This document shows, piece after piece, positions 1 through 11,206 of a DNA stretch of 64,000 bases. The notes under the pieces are model-generated. The model had not been told where the DNA came from. It saw nothing but the letters and a program-made list of their open reading frames with translations, and did no database searches. This stretch comes from [Clostridium] innocuum (GTDB taxonomy: Bacteria > Bacillota_I > Bacilli_A > Erysipelotrichales > Erysipelotrichaceae), in the NCBI GenBank assembly GCA_012317185.1, contig CP048838.1, forward strand, positions 496,001 to 560,000. The letters run 5' to 3'. The position numbers were made by a program, and so were the translations under genes. The first letter of the stretch is position 1. Every line of letters starts with the position of its first letter.

Positions 1-372
1 GGAGGAAGGTGGGGATGACGTCAAATCATCATGCCCCTTATGGCCTGGGCTACACACGTACTACAATGGCGACCACAAAGAGCAGCGACTTGGTGACAAG
101 AAGCGAATCTCATAAAGGTCGTCTCAGTTCGGATTGAAGTTCTGCAACTCGACTTCATGAAGTCGGAATCGCTAGTAATCGCAGATCAGCATGCTGCGGT
201 GAATACGTTCTCGGGCCTTGTACACACCGCCCGTCAAACCATGGGAGTCAGTAATACCCGAAGCCGGTGGCATAACCGTAAGGAGTGAGCCGTCGAAGGT
301 AGGACCGATGACTGGGGTTAAGTCGTAACAAGGTATCCCTACGGGAACGTGGGGATGGATCACCTCCTTTCT
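1..372 (+). rRNA. 16S ribosomal RNA, 3' end (partial)
   Basis: The window opens inside the 3' third of 16S rRNA. The conserved GTACACACCGCCCGTCA stretch (about 219-235) and the anti-Shine-Dalgarno end CACCTCCTTTCT at 361-372 are visible. The gene is cut off at its 5' side by the window edge. It is followed by 23S and 5S in the usual bacterial order. Confidence 0.98.
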
Positions 373-603
373 AAGGAGAAAGTACAAAAGAAGAGTTATC
401 GAACATTTCCTGTTCAGTTTTGGAAGACTGATCTTCCAAACGAAAAAGAAGTCGATCTTTGAAAACTGAATAACAGAAGACATATGAAGGTCTATAACGA
501 AAGTTGTAAACGAACATAGATATTCACGAGTAGAAAGTTAAACAAAACAGAAAACTCAAGCAAAAACCTAAGCAAAGAAAAGAACGCTTTAGAACTTAAT
601 CGT
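373..603 (+). other. 16S-23S internal transcribed spacer without tRNA
   Basis: About 230 bases of AT-rich spacer. I find no tRNA cloverleaf or CCA-flanked acceptor stem, so this is the tRNA-less spacer type. The segment CTTTGAAAACTGAATAAC at 457-474 resembles the processing-stem sequence that recurs before 5S (TGTTATTCAGTTTTGAGG, 3543-3560), as expected for complementary rRNA processing stems. Confidence 0.8.
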
Positions 604-3508
<2,905 letters not shown>

Positions 3509-3576
3509 CACGTACCAGATGGTACAAAAAGAAACTGTCAACTGTTATTCAGTTTTGAGGGGTAGACCTCAAAGTG

Positions 3577-3692
3577 ATCTGGTGGCGATAGCGATGTGGA
3601 TACACCTGTTCTCATCCCGAACACAGAAGTTAAGCATATCAGCGGCGACAATATCTGGACTGGCTCCAGTGAAGATAGCACGCTGCCAGGTA
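3577..3692 (+). rRNA. 5S ribosomal RNA
   Basis: The ends CTGGTGGCG (3579-3587) and CGCTGCCAG (3681-3689) pair to form helix I, and the conserved CCCGAACACAGAAGTTAAG lies between them. It closes the rRNA operon. Confidence 0.94.
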
Positions 3693-3696
3693 ATCT

Positions 3697-3723
3697 GACT
3701 CATCTTACGATGGGTCTTTTTTT
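3697..3723 (+). terminator. rRNA operon intrinsic terminator
   Basis: Stem GACTCATC (3697-3704), loop TTAC, stem GATGGGTC (3709-3716), then seven T residues. It lies directly after 5S rRNA. Confidence 0.9.
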
Positions 3724-4813
3724 GTTTGGAATTTCTTTGTTGCTATAAGCGTCAGGTATCAGGAATGCATAGCATACCAGTAATGATAATTCATGATGTA
3801 AAATCAGATGACTGATAAGAAAAAAACACACGCTACCTGAAGCAAAAAGGAAGTGCAAAATTATGCATGATAAAAGGTGATGAAAAAGAATAAAACTGGG
3901 AGGTTGTCATAAAACGGTTTAGTATTGCCAGCCAAGGATATCTGTAAATGAATTCTGCAGTAAGCATAACGTAACAGTGACAGAGCTCCAGTCTCATTAT
4001 AAACAGGATAAGCCTGCAGGAGTTGGAGAAATCGTAGAAGTCAAACCATACAGGAAGATGAAAGGAAGCATTCTTCTTCTTGATACCAACGGTGTTCGTA
4101 ACAAGGGCACTCCGGTTCCGGATAAGCAGTTCCTTAAGGAAATCAACGCAATGCTGCTCTAATATTGGTAAGCGGTTTGAACTCAGCGCAGATAAAAGAA
4201 ATGGAAGCAGTTATCTTAATCGGATTCCTTCCTATAATGGTTGATGGATACCGCTGTGAAGCGAAGAGGAAATAAAGCCTGAACTCACAGAATTTACTTC
4301 TTCTTTCTTAGTCTTTTACAAGGACGATCCAATGCGTGTAGGAAGTGCTTCATCATATGGTATCTGTCTTTATCATGTTATACGATTTCTGTAAATCGCA
4401 TATACACAACTGACAAAATATTGTAGTTCGCATATTTAATAATTTATAAATTCAGTATACAGTAGTCGTTCTTCTCATCTTATTTTTTAATTATTTTCAG
4501 TAGAAGCTTTAATGGTTTATGCTTTTGATTCTTCAATTAACTTGGTACTCACTTAAATGTTACCGAAGGGATAACAGCTCTAATGGCTCCAATACAAAGG
4601 CAATGACAAGCATGACTCTTGTATATGTGAAATATAATGAGATACCATGTATATCTATACCGCATATATACTCAGAATGGACTGTTTCTGTGCTAAATCG
4701 AAAGCCCTGCTGATTGCAAGCTGCGTGCTGTGAAATGTGGCAGAGTGTATGAAGAAGCGTTCTGGATATTACAGTTTGCAGATTTTCTGCTGTTTAATGG
4801 AGATTGAGGTTGT
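3724..4813. other. Degraded intergenic region with two short coding remnants
   Basis: No intact gene is convincing here. One plus-strand frame is open from 3923 to 4162 and codes a protein-like 80 codons ending in KEINAML-L. Its only usable start is a GTG at 3977 without a ribosome site. A second frame, 4260-4394, codes about 45 protein-like codons without a start. I do not recognise either. A possible 64-residue ORF at 4519-4713 has poor composition and no ribosome site. I read the segment as remains of one or more lost genes after the rRNA operon. Confidence 0.4.
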
Positions 4814-4845
4814 AAATAAAAAGCTCTGTTTTTTATGCAGAGCTT
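4814..4845 (-). terminator. Terminator of the Bce-type transporter operon
   Basis: On the minus strand AAGCTCTG (4845-4838) pairs with CAGAGCTT (4828-4821), followed by a T-rich run read from 4820 to 4814. It lies just after the stop of the permease gene. Confidence 0.85.
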
Positions 4846-4850
4846 TCATT

Positions 4851-6905
4851 TTAGGATTTCAATATGTTTTTATACCCGGCATACGTTACCAGGAAATATG
4901 AGCCATAAATGACCAGGATGATAGCAGCTGTGAAGAAGGATGACATCATAATATCTCCCCGGCCGAACATTGTCACCAGTGTGTTTACCATCTTGATTCC
5001 TACAACACTATGCACAACGGCAAGTGCCAGCGGCATCATAAAGTAAATGGCGATCTGTAATAATATAGAGCGATTGATCATACGCTGCTCCGTTCCGATT
5101 TTATTCAAAATCAGATAGCGCTTTTTATTATCATTGGCCTGAGACAGCTGCTGCAATGCAAGAATTACTGCACTGGCAATCATAAAGACGGTTCCCAGAT
5201 AAATTCCAATGTACGTAAAGGTTACAGCCATTCCCTTATTCATATCATAAACATCCTGCTTGGTGGCACGCATAAAGGAAGGGAATACATCTTCATTAGG
5301 TGACTCTTCATATAGCTTGTCACGCTGCTGATCAAAATATTTATCAAACTTTTCACAGCTTGTTTTACTTGAAAGATCAATATTCCAGTAGATCTCATTG
5401 ATTTCCGCATTGCTAGGTATGGCGGCATCTGGTACAACCATGGCAAGCATATAACCATTCATGCTGCTGTTTGTTCCTAGAGAAATCGTCTCATAGGAAT
5501 CGTTGGCAACACGAACTTTATTATGAAATACAGTAACCTCAGGCTTGGCATCCAGAATATCATTTACCGCGGGAGAAAGTGTTTCAACAGAAGTATAGAG
5601 ATATATTTCATTATTCTTGAGCTTGACTGGTTCGTATCCAAGTCGTTTTCTAACTGTGTTATATGAGGACAACGGTATAGCAATAACAGACTCCTTTCCA
5701 TTATCCTCTATCAACTGGCGGCCTGTCTTATCTGATATATGAGCCATCAGGTTTTTATCACTAACCTTTAACTCAGAAGTGTAGGTAGTCAGGATGCTTT
5801 GTGATTTTATATAGGAAGGATCAATCTGTAAGCGCGGTATTACATCCGGTAGAAGAAGGTCTCCATCGTTCTTTTTTGTACCATTTGGATAATACCCATA
5901 TTCCGCGATGATTGTATAATCATATGGAGTATTATTTTTAATGGATTTATTCATAGTGTTATTCAAGCTTAACCCGGTGGATAAGGCACCGATACTTAAA
6001 AGCAGCATAATACACACAATGCTCATAGAGATGAAGTTCGTATTGATGTTGGAATTGATCTGACGCAGTATAAAGCAATTCAGATTTTTGAAGTAAATTC
6101 CCTTGCTTGATTTTACGACTGTAAGCAGGAAGCCGGCAAGCGAAAGGAAGAAAAGTACAGTACCGATACTTCCAACCAGTATGATGGTGCCAAGGGAATT
6201 GAACGCCATGATGCCGTTATCAAGAGCCTGATAGTAAGCCCAGCTCAGACATCCGATGGAGATTGCAAATAGAAGCAGAGACATCCAGACCTTCTTTATT
6301 TTTAAATCATCATTTCTTCGATCGGCATTCAGCAGGTCAATCAGCTTATAGCGGTTCAATACCATGGTATTGAATATCATCGTGATAAAGAAGATCATAG
6401 AGAAGGAGAATACGGTCATGATCGTTGCCGAAGGGGAGAACACGAAGTGATAATCAAGAGGCACAGCAAACAAATTTGCCGTTACGGCAGTCAGAACCTG
6501 TGAGACGATCAGTCCCAAGATCATTCCGGATATAAGAGAGATGATGCCGATGGTCAATGTTTCGTATACCAGTACTCTGGAAATTTTCCCTCTCGGCATA
6601 CCCAGCATCGTATATAGACCGAGCTCTTTTTTTCGTCTTCGAATCAGAAAGTTATTTGCATACAAAATTAAAAATGCGAGAACAACTGCCACAAAGATTG
6701 AAACCAATCGCATGAGCAGTGTCAGCTGCTCCACAATCATAAGCTGTGAATCATTCAGCTTCATAACCGCTTGTTGGGATTGAAAGGAATTGAATGTATA
6801 GAATAGACATACGGAGAAGGTCAGGGTCAGGAAGTAGACAAGGAAGTCCTTAAAACTCTTCTTGACATTGCGCAGGGCCAGTTTAAAGTACATTGCTCGT
6901 GTCAC
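4851..6905 (-). CDS. BceB-type FtsX-family ABC transporter permease
   Basis: A 684-residue membrane protein of the kind that partners a BceA ATPase to sense and remove peptide antibiotics at the membrane. It has one N-terminal membrane helix, then a cluster of helices. A large hydrophilic extracellular segment follows at about residues 320-550, and three helices close the C terminus. Length and layout fit BceB/YtsD/BraE, which carry about ten helices. Its start overlaps the ATPase stop by 23 bases, so the two are translationally coupled. The adjacent kinase lacks an extracellular sensor, and in such modules the permease detects the drug. The antibiotic recognised cannot be read from sequence. 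Confidence 0.92.
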   Translation of the reverse strand: MTRAMYFKLALRNVKKSFKDFLVYFLTLTFSVCLFYTFNSFQSQQAVMKLNDSQLMIVEQLTLLMRLVSIFVAVVLAFLILYANNFLIRRRKKELGLYTMLGMPRGKISRVLVYETLTIGIISLISGMILGLIVSQVLTAVTANLFAVPLDYHFVFSPSATIMTVFSFSMIFFITMIFNTMVLNRYKLIDLLNADRRNDDLKIKKVWMSLLLFAISIGCLSWAYYQALDNGIMAFNSLGTIILVGSIGTVLFFLSLAGFLLTVVKSSKGIYFKNLNCFILRQINSNINTNFISMSIVCIMLLLSIGALSTGLSLNNTMNKSIKNNTPYDYTIIAEYGYYPNGTKKNDGDLLLPDVIPRLQIDPSYIKSQSILTTYTSELKVSDKNLMAHISDKTGRQLIEDNGKESVIAIPLSSYNTVRKRLGYEPVKLKNNEIYLYTSVETLSPAVNDILDAKPEVTVFHNKVRVANDSYETISLGTNSSMNGYMLAMVVPDAAIPSNAEINEIYWNIDLSSKTSCEKFDKYFDQQRDKLYEESPNEDVFPSFMRATKQDVYDMNKGMAVTFTYIGIYLGTVFMIASAVILALQQLSQANDNKKRYLILNKIGTEQRMINRSILLQIAIYFMMPLALAVVHSVVGIKMVNTLVTMFGRGDIMMSSFFTAAIILVIYGSYFLVTYAGYKNILKS

Positions 6906-7650
6906 CTCCCAGCAGGGTCACAACCTCCATGATCTGGTTGAAGAAATCCTTACGGGAGCTTTCACCACGTACAATCTCATTGAATATTTTTCCATCCTTT
7001 ATAAACAGAATACGGTGCGCATAGGACGCGGTGAAGGCATCGTGTGTTACCATCATAATCGTTGCATTGTATTCGATATTCAAGCGCTCCATGGAATCCA
7101 GCAGCATGCGGCTTGACTTGGAATCCAGTGCGCCGGTTGGCTCATCCGCCAGAATCAGACTCGGATTTGTAATCAATGCTCTCGCTGACGCCACACGCTG
7201 TTTCTGACCGCCGGACATCTGATACGGATACTTCTGCAGTACATCCGTTATGTCCAGTTTTTTTGCGACACTTTCAATATGTTTTCCAATCTGTGACGGC
7301 TTTACCTTCTGAATCGTAAGAGCTAGTGTAATATTTTCATAGGCAGTCAAAGTATCCAGCAGGTTGAAATCCTGGAATATGAAGCCCAGCTCTTTCCGGC
7401 GGAAGCTGCTCAAATCATTTTTCTTCAGCTTTGTAATATCCTTGCCATTGATATAAATGTGACCGCTGGTGACATTGTCAATGGTGGAAATGCAATTCAG
7501 CAGGGTTGTCTTACCGGAACCGCTGGGTCCCATAACACCGATGAATTCACCTTCATCTACAGAAAAGCTGATATTGTCAACAGCCTTTGTGATATTGCTT
7601 CGGTTTCCGTAATACTTTTCAATATTTTCTACAGTTAATATGGTTTTCAT
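6883..7650 (-). CDS. BceA-type ABC transporter ATP-binding protein
   Basis: A 255-residue ATPase that powers the adjacent permease. Walker A GPSGSGKTT lies at residues 41-49. The signature MSGGQKQRV is followed by Walker B LILADEPTGALD, and the switch histidine lies in MMVTHD. This is the MacB/LolD/BceA branch. The start codon overlaps the stop of the upstream small membrane protein as ATGA, and the 3' end overlaps the permease, so three proteins are made from one message. I expect induction by the response regulator at 9021-9695 through the operator at 7927-7940. Confidence 0.95.
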   Translation of the reverse strand: MKTILTVENIEKYYGNRSNITKAVDNISFSVDEGEFIGVMGPSGSGKTTLLNCISTIDNVTSGHIYINGKDITKLKKNDLSSFRRKELGFIFQDFNLLDTLTAYENITLALTIQKVKPSQIGKHIESVAKKLDITDVLQKYPYQMSGGQKQRVASARALITNPSLILADEPTGALDSKSSRMLLDSMERLNIEYNATIMMVTHDAFTASYAHRILFIKDGKIFNEIVRGESSRKDFFNQIMEVVTLLGGDTSNVL

Positions 7651-7853
7651 AAAATTCCTCCTCTGTTTGTTTTATCTTTCATACGTTCACTGATATTGGA
7701 CAGCTTCAGCAGCAGAACGCTTACCAGAAACAGAATCAGCATACAGCTGTATATTCCTTCACTGAGAAAGGTGGGAAAGAGTAGATTGATGACAAGCAGA
7801 ATCCCCATCATCACAATTCCGATTTCAAATGCATAGGCCCATATCCGTTTCAT
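7647..7853 (-). CDS. Small two-helix membrane protein in front of the Bce-type transporter
   Basis: A 68-residue protein starting at 7853, where GGAGGTGATC precedes the ATG. A longer frame to 8003 has no ribosome site and crosses the operator and the upstream terminator, so I reject it. Two hydrophobic helices (about residues 7-27 and 31-48) are joined by a short loop, with a basic tail. It ends in an ATGA overlap with the ATPase gene. I do not recognise a named family. The position suggests an accessory or regulatory subunit of the transporter, but that is inference. Confidence 0.75.
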   Translation of the reverse strand: MKRIWAYAFEIGIVMMGILLVINLLFPTFLSEGIYSCMLILFLVSVLLLKLSNISERMKDKTNRGGIL

Positions 7854-7861
7854 GGGATCAC

Positions 7862-7888
7862 CTCCTGTATACCTGTATTGTACAGGAG
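7862..7888 (-). promoter_or_regulatory. Hairpin sequestering the ribosome site of the Bce-type operon
   Basis: On the minus strand CTCCTGTA pairs perfectly with TACAGGAG, 11 bases apart, and the second arm contains part of the AGGAGG used by the small membrane protein. A competing stem, CCTGTA with TACAGG and a CAA loop, would free the ribosome site. Sequence shows only the pairing; a regulatory role is inferred. Confidence 0.4.
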
Positions 7889-7926
7889 CTGTGGTATATG
7901 CGCCATGGATAACGATTACATTATGC

Positions 7927-7940
7927 TTACAAACTTGTAA
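7927..7940 (-). promoter_or_regulatory. BceR-like operator
   Basis: The sequence TTACA-AACT-TGTAA is a perfect inverted repeat. It matches the TNACA-N4-TGTAA box known for BceR/PsdR-type regulators of Bacillus. It lies about 75 bases upstream of the transporter operon start and just after the terminator of the kinase gene. Confidence 0.7.
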
Positions 7941-7946
7941 GCTTCT

Positions 7947-7976
7947 TCGTAAGAAAAGCAGGGAGGATTCCCTGCT
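7947..7976 (-). terminator. Terminator of the two-component gene pair
   Basis: Minus-strand stem AGCAGGGA (7976-7969), four-base loop, TCCCTGCT (7964-7957), then TTTCTTACG. It separates the regulator-kinase transcript from the transporter transcript. Confidence 0.7.
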
Positions 7977-8017
7977 CAACAGCATCAACAACAATAAGAG
8001 CAATGCATACAGTCTTT

Positions 8018-9031
8018 TTATTTCAGAAGCATAAGCTTGGAAATCGGGAAATCAAGGATAATTGTCGTTCCCTGTCCCTGTACACTTTCCGCACGAATTC
8101 CCAGATACAGCTTATTACAAAGTGTTTTGCATAAATACAGGCCCATGCCAGTCGCTTTTTCATTCAATCTGCCATTGGTTCCCGTGAAGCCCTTTTCAAA
8201 GATTCTGCCCAGCTCGCTGGAGGATATACCGCTTCCGTTGTCCTGAATATGAAGAGAAATCATATTATCAGTGGATGTGGTCCATATATGAATGGTTCCA
8301 ACTTCCTTCGGCGTATATTTCAGGGCATTGGAAATAATCTGGTCGAGGATGAATTCCAGCCATTTGCTGTCACTGTAAACGGACAACTCCAGATCATCCA
8401 GCTGAATTTTTATTTTCTGATAAATAAAGCTCTTGGAATGCTTGCGAATGACCTTTGATACGCATTCCTGCAGGGAAAGCTCCTTGATAATATAATCCTT
8501 TTCAGGATTCGTACTGCGCGCATAAAAGAGTGCCTGTTCCACAAAGCCCTCAACCTTTTCAATTTCCTCCTGCAGACTCAGTGTCACTTCACTGGGATTG
8601 TTGGAGATAATCAGCTTGCTGGCAGCGAGCGGTGTTTTGATTTCATGAACCCACATTTCAATATAATCCTTGTACTCATTCTGTGATATCCGATAGCGGT
8701 TCACATTATCTGCCATGGATTTATCCACAATGCGCAGGGTTTCATATAGAATTTTGCCGTCCATAAACAGCGGCTCATCAATGATTTCTGTCAACAGGTA
8801 TTTCTGATCCAGGCCGTCCAATGTCTGTTCCAGGCGGTGATAATAGGTGGAACGCCGCAGATATTCAATGATCAGACAGGCAAGCACCATCCCCCATTGC
8901 AGCAGAGAGATGATGAGAATGACCTGTCCGTTAACCTGAATGGCATATAGAAACAGAATCGTGATAATACTTGTCAGAAAGGAAATCATAATCAGATACA
9001 GCTTTTCCCGAATAAATTCATTAGTCCTCAT
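8018..9031 (-). CDS. BceS-type intramembrane-sensing histidine kinase
   Basis: A 337-residue sensor kinase. Two N-terminal helices (about residues 12-32 and 36-56) have almost no extracellular loop, the hallmark of intramembrane-sensing kinases that listen to an ABC permease. The phospho-acceptor histidine lies in the motif WVHEIKTPLA at about residue 128. N-box ISNALKYTP and the GSGI, GMGLYLC and GQGTT glycine motifs of the HATPase domain follow. The start overlaps the regulator gene by 11 bases. It should phosphorylate the regulator at 9021-9695 when the permease at 4851-6905 meets its peptide. Confidence 0.94.
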   Translation of the reverse strand: MRTNEFIREKLYLIMISFLTSIITILFLYAIQVNGQVILIISLLQWGMVLACLIIEYLRRSTYYHRLEQTLDGLDQKYLLTEIIDEPLFMDGKILYETLRIVDKSMADNVNRYRISQNEYKDYIEMWVHEIKTPLAASKLIISNNPSEVTLSLQEEIEKVEGFVEQALFYARSTNPEKDYIIKELSLQECVSKVIRKHSKSFIYQKIKIQLDDLELSVYSDSKWLEFILDQIISNALKYTPKEVGTIHIWTTSTDNMISLHIQDNGSGISSSELGRIFEKGFTGTNGRLNEKATGMGLYLCKTLCNKLYLGIRAESVQGQGTTIILDFPISKLMLLK

Positions 9032-9695
9032 ATATGATGTATCCCATACCGCGCTTTGTCTGAATCAGATCATCCAGCCGCAGATACTCCAGCTTTTTAC
9101 GCAGCCGGTTGATATTGACGGTCAGGGTATTGTCATCGACAAACAGATCACAGTCCCACATATGCTGCATCAGCTCGTTGCGGGAAACGATCTTGTTTTT
9201 ATTTTGAAACAGACAATGCATGATCCGTAATTCGTTCTTGGTCAGATCAATGCTGTTTCCCTTCCAGGTTAATGTACTTTTCGATATATCCAGTGCAATA
9301 TCATGAATGGTCAGTATATTGCTGCTGGCATGCTCATAGGTGCGTTGCAGCACCCGGGCGATGCGGGCAAGCAGAATCTGCAGATTGTAGGGCTTGGTCA
9401 CAAAGTCATCAGCTCCCAGGTTCATACTGATCAGCTCATCCATATCGGAATCTCTGCTTGTCACAATAATAATAGGCATATCACTGCTTTTGCGCACCTC
9501 CCGACAGATAAAATGACCATCCACAACTGGAAGATTCAAATCCAGTAAAAGCAGATCCGGCTGCTCCTTATGAATGATATCCAGGGTATGCTCAAAATCA
9601 TCCGGCCCCAAAGCTTCATAGCCGTTTTTACCAAGAAAATCACAAAGCTCGTTTCTAATTTTTTCGTTATCTTCAATAATCATAATACGATACAT
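9021..9695 (-). CDS. OmpR-family response regulator (BceR-like)
   Basis: A 224-residue regulator. The receiver domain (residues 1-115) shows the acidic pair IIED, the phospho-acceptor aspartate in LLLLDLNLP, the threonine in IIVTSRDS and the lysine in DFVTKPY. A C-terminal winged helix (about 130-222) follows, ending in TKRGMGYII. GAGGTG precedes the ATG. It is first of the two-gene transcript with the kinase. The operator at 7927-7940 fits its expected target. There is no sign of damage. Confidence 0.94.
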   Translation of the reverse strand: MYRIMIIEDNEKIRNELCDFLGKNGYEALGPDDFEHTLDIIHKEQPDLLLLDLNLPVVDGHFICREVRKSSDMPIIIVTSRDSDMDELISMNLGADDFVTKPYNLQILLARIARVLQRTYEHASSNILTIHDIALDISKSTLTWKGNSIDLTKNELRIMHCLFQNKNKIVSRNELMQHMWDCDLFVDDNTLTVNINRLRKKLEYLRLDDLIQTKRGMGYIIYED

Positions 9696-9740
9696 GATTG
9701 TTCACCTCTTCTGTATTCTTCTTATAGCTTACCATAAGCG

Positions 9741-9773
9741 AAAGAAAAAAGAAATCCGCTTGCTGCGAATTTC
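9741..9773 (-). terminator. Terminator of the 72-residue gene
   Basis: Minus-strand GAAATTCGC (9773-9765), loop AGCAA, GCGGATTTC (9759-9751), then a T-rich run to 9741. It immediately follows the stop codon at 9777. Confidence 0.85.
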
Positions 9774-9776
9774 TTG

Positions 9777-9995
9777 TCAGGATACATGCTCCAGAACCTG
9801 CAGATTCACTTCCAGAATTTCATAGGACTGGGTTGAGAGATGATTGAGCAGCAGCTCCACTCTGGCCATTTCCTTGGTGCGGAACAGTGCCGGCAGCATA
9901 TCATCCATCTGAATGCGCAGGGAGCTTCCTGCACCTGCCTGTGCATTGATACCGTGAAACCATCGGTTTGTTTTTTTACTGCGAATAGCGTACAT
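9777..9995 (-). CDS. Small hypothetical protein, 72 residues
   Basis: AGGAGG sits eight bases before the ATG at 9995 and an intrinsic terminator follows the stop, so this is a real single-gene unit. The product is soluble and slightly basic at the N terminus (MYAIRSKKTNRW), with a leucine-rich, probably helical C-terminal half. I do not recognise the family. It lies between the two-component genes and the repressor gene without obvious functional linkage. Confidence 0.65.
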   Translation of the reverse strand: MYAIRSKKTNRWFHGINAQAGAGSSLRIQMDDMLPALFRTKEMARVELLLNHLSTQSYEILEVNLQVLEHVS

Positions 9996-10039
9996 GACGA
10001 TGACCTCCTGTAGCTAGAGGATTGCCATTTTCTGTATGT

Positions 10040-10279
10040 TTATACACGATGAGAGAAGGAATTGATTATTTTTCGAATAGCATCAATAGCAGAGGAACTG
10101 CATTCCTGTCCGGTGATATATTCACAAAGATACCGCCATTGCTGTATGGTAAATGCATCATCGTCAATTTCGTTAAGAAAAGCAAGACATTCTTTCAGAT
10201 AGATTGGATTTCGTATATCGGATATATAATTCAAATTACAATGTAGCTGTATATATTCCAGCATTTCATCTGTTTTCAA
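10040..10279 (-). CDS. Small hypothetical protein with TTG start, 79 residues
   Basis: An AAGGAGG lies seven bases before a TTG codon at 10279, giving a 79-residue product beginning MKTDEMLEY. The longer frame from the ATG at 10348 has no ribosome site and runs through a hairpin, so the TTG is preferred. The protein is mixed helical and acidic, with a tryptophan-containing motif IQQWRYL near residue 45. It resembles small stand-alone bacterial proteins of unknown role. I do not recognise it. Confidence 0.55.
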   Translation of the reverse strand: MKTDEMLEYIQLHCNLNYISDIRNPIYLKECLAFLNEIDDDAFTIQQWRYLCEYITGQECSSSAIDAIRKIINSFSHRV

Positions 10280-10319
10280 TCCAATTCCTCCTTCTGTGTT
10301 AAAATCTATACTATATGAG

Positions 10320-10355
10320 ATGGATGCTTTTGCCCTGAAAACATCCATTTTTTTT
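10320..10355 (+). terminator. Plus-strand terminator without a matching gene
   Basis: ATGGATG (10320-10326) pairs with CATCCAT (10342-10348), with an added TTTT/AAAA pairing inside, and seven T residues follow on the plus strand. No plus-strand gene lies upstream, so it may end an antisense or small RNA, or be a leader hairpin of the minus-strand gene. Confidence 0.5.
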
Positions 10356-10391
10356 ATTTTATCAGGTAAAAATTAACCAAATGTGCAAGAA

Positions 10392-10405
10392 ATGTATATA
10401 TACAT
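10392..10405. repeat. Perfect 14-base palindrome
   Basis: ATGTATATATACAT is a perfect palindrome in the AT-rich gap between the two genes on either side. It could be a protein-binding site or chance in AT-rich DNA. Confidence 0.3.
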
Positions 10406-10475
10406 AAAAGTATGATATTATATACAAACCTACTCCACTAGTATGACATAATTTCCAAATTTTTACAATGATTTT

Positions 10476-11060
10476 TTAGAACCGTATCTTCGAATGCAGG
10501 ACTTTACCTATGATCTTAAGTTGTCCTTCTTCGATTTCCTCCTGTGTGAAAACCCTTGGTTCTACTACCGGATTTGTTGCCATTAAAATAACAGTATGCT
10601 CCTTTTTTAATATTTTCTTGATAGTTACTTCGCTGTGATTCAACAAAACAACTGCTATGTCTCCGTTTTCCACATCACTGCAGCTTTTTACATACACCAG
10701 GTCACCGTCATAAATACGGGAGCCAGTCATGGAATCTCCCTGTACACGAAGATAATAATCTCCCTGTGCGGCTTCTCTTGCGCTCACCTCTTCATATCCC
10801 AGCAGATTCTCATTCGCAAACAGATCATAGCCGGCCTTCACATAGCCAAGAATCGGTTTAACATGTCCCTGCAGACATGCCGGTACATCAATTCCAAACA
10901 GCTCGGAAAGTCTGTCTAACCGGGCTTGTGGAACATTGCTGGATTCTCCGGACTCCCAGCGCTTCACAGTTGATTTTGATACACCGACAAAATCCCCGAC
11001 ACTTTCCAGACTGAGGCTGTCCCGATGCCGATAGTAGGTTAATAGCTCACTTAATTTCAT
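10476..11060 (-). CDS. XRE-type repressor with S24 (LexA-like) self-cleavage domain
   Basis: A 194-residue protein starting at 11060, chosen because GGAGG lies nine bases upstream; an ATG at 11090 lacks one. The N-terminal helix-turn-helix (about residues 5-60, VSKSTVKRWESGE) is joined to a LexA/C1-like S24 domain. The nucleophile serine lies in VQGDSMTGSRIYDGD and the catalytic lysine in VTIKKIL. Such repressors cleave themselves on RecA filaments. It is divergent from the Y-family polymerase at 11207, which it probably represses, giving a DNA-damage switch separate from LexA. No integrase or phage gene is nearby. Confidence 0.88.
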   Translation of the reverse strand: MKLSELLTYYRHRDSLSLESVGDFVGVSKSTVKRWESGESSNVPQARLDRLSELFGIDVPACLQGHVKPILGYVKAGYDLFANENLLGYEEVSAREAAQGDYYLRVQGDSMTGSRIYDGDLVYVKSCSDVENGDIAVVLLNHSEVTIKKILKKEHTVILMATNPVVEPRVFTQEEIEEGQLKIIGKVLHSKIRF

Positions 11061-11108
11061 GAAGATGTCCTCCCGTATATAGTATAACATAAAAATCCAA
11101 AATTTATA

Positions 11109-11186
11109 TGAAAACGGTATTTATTAGCTGCCAATTTCTGGTAACGTTCCATTATTTATTGAAAAACGGAACAAAATGCATATAAT
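11109..11186 (+). promoter_or_regulatory. Divergent repressor/polymerase control region with dinB promoter
   Basis: The plus-strand promoter has -35 TTGAAA (11159-11164), a 16-base spacer and -10 TATAAT (11181-11186). Two similar boxes, TGAAAACGGTAT (11109-11120) and TGAAAAACGGAAC (11160-11172), lie in direct orientation, the second on the -35 region. GTTCC (11146-11150) and GGAAC (11168-11172) also form an inverted pair. These are candidate operators for the S24 repressor. Confidence 0.6.
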
Positions 11187-11206
11187 AGTTTTGTGAGGTG
11201 AGTCCT

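Noticed and set aside
373..603. tRNA gene in the 16S-23S spacer
   Set aside because: No T-loop GTTCGANTC or acceptor stem was found.
4519..4713. 64-residue ORF after the rRNA operon
   Set aside because: No ribosome site, unusual composition and no neighbours; more likely chance.
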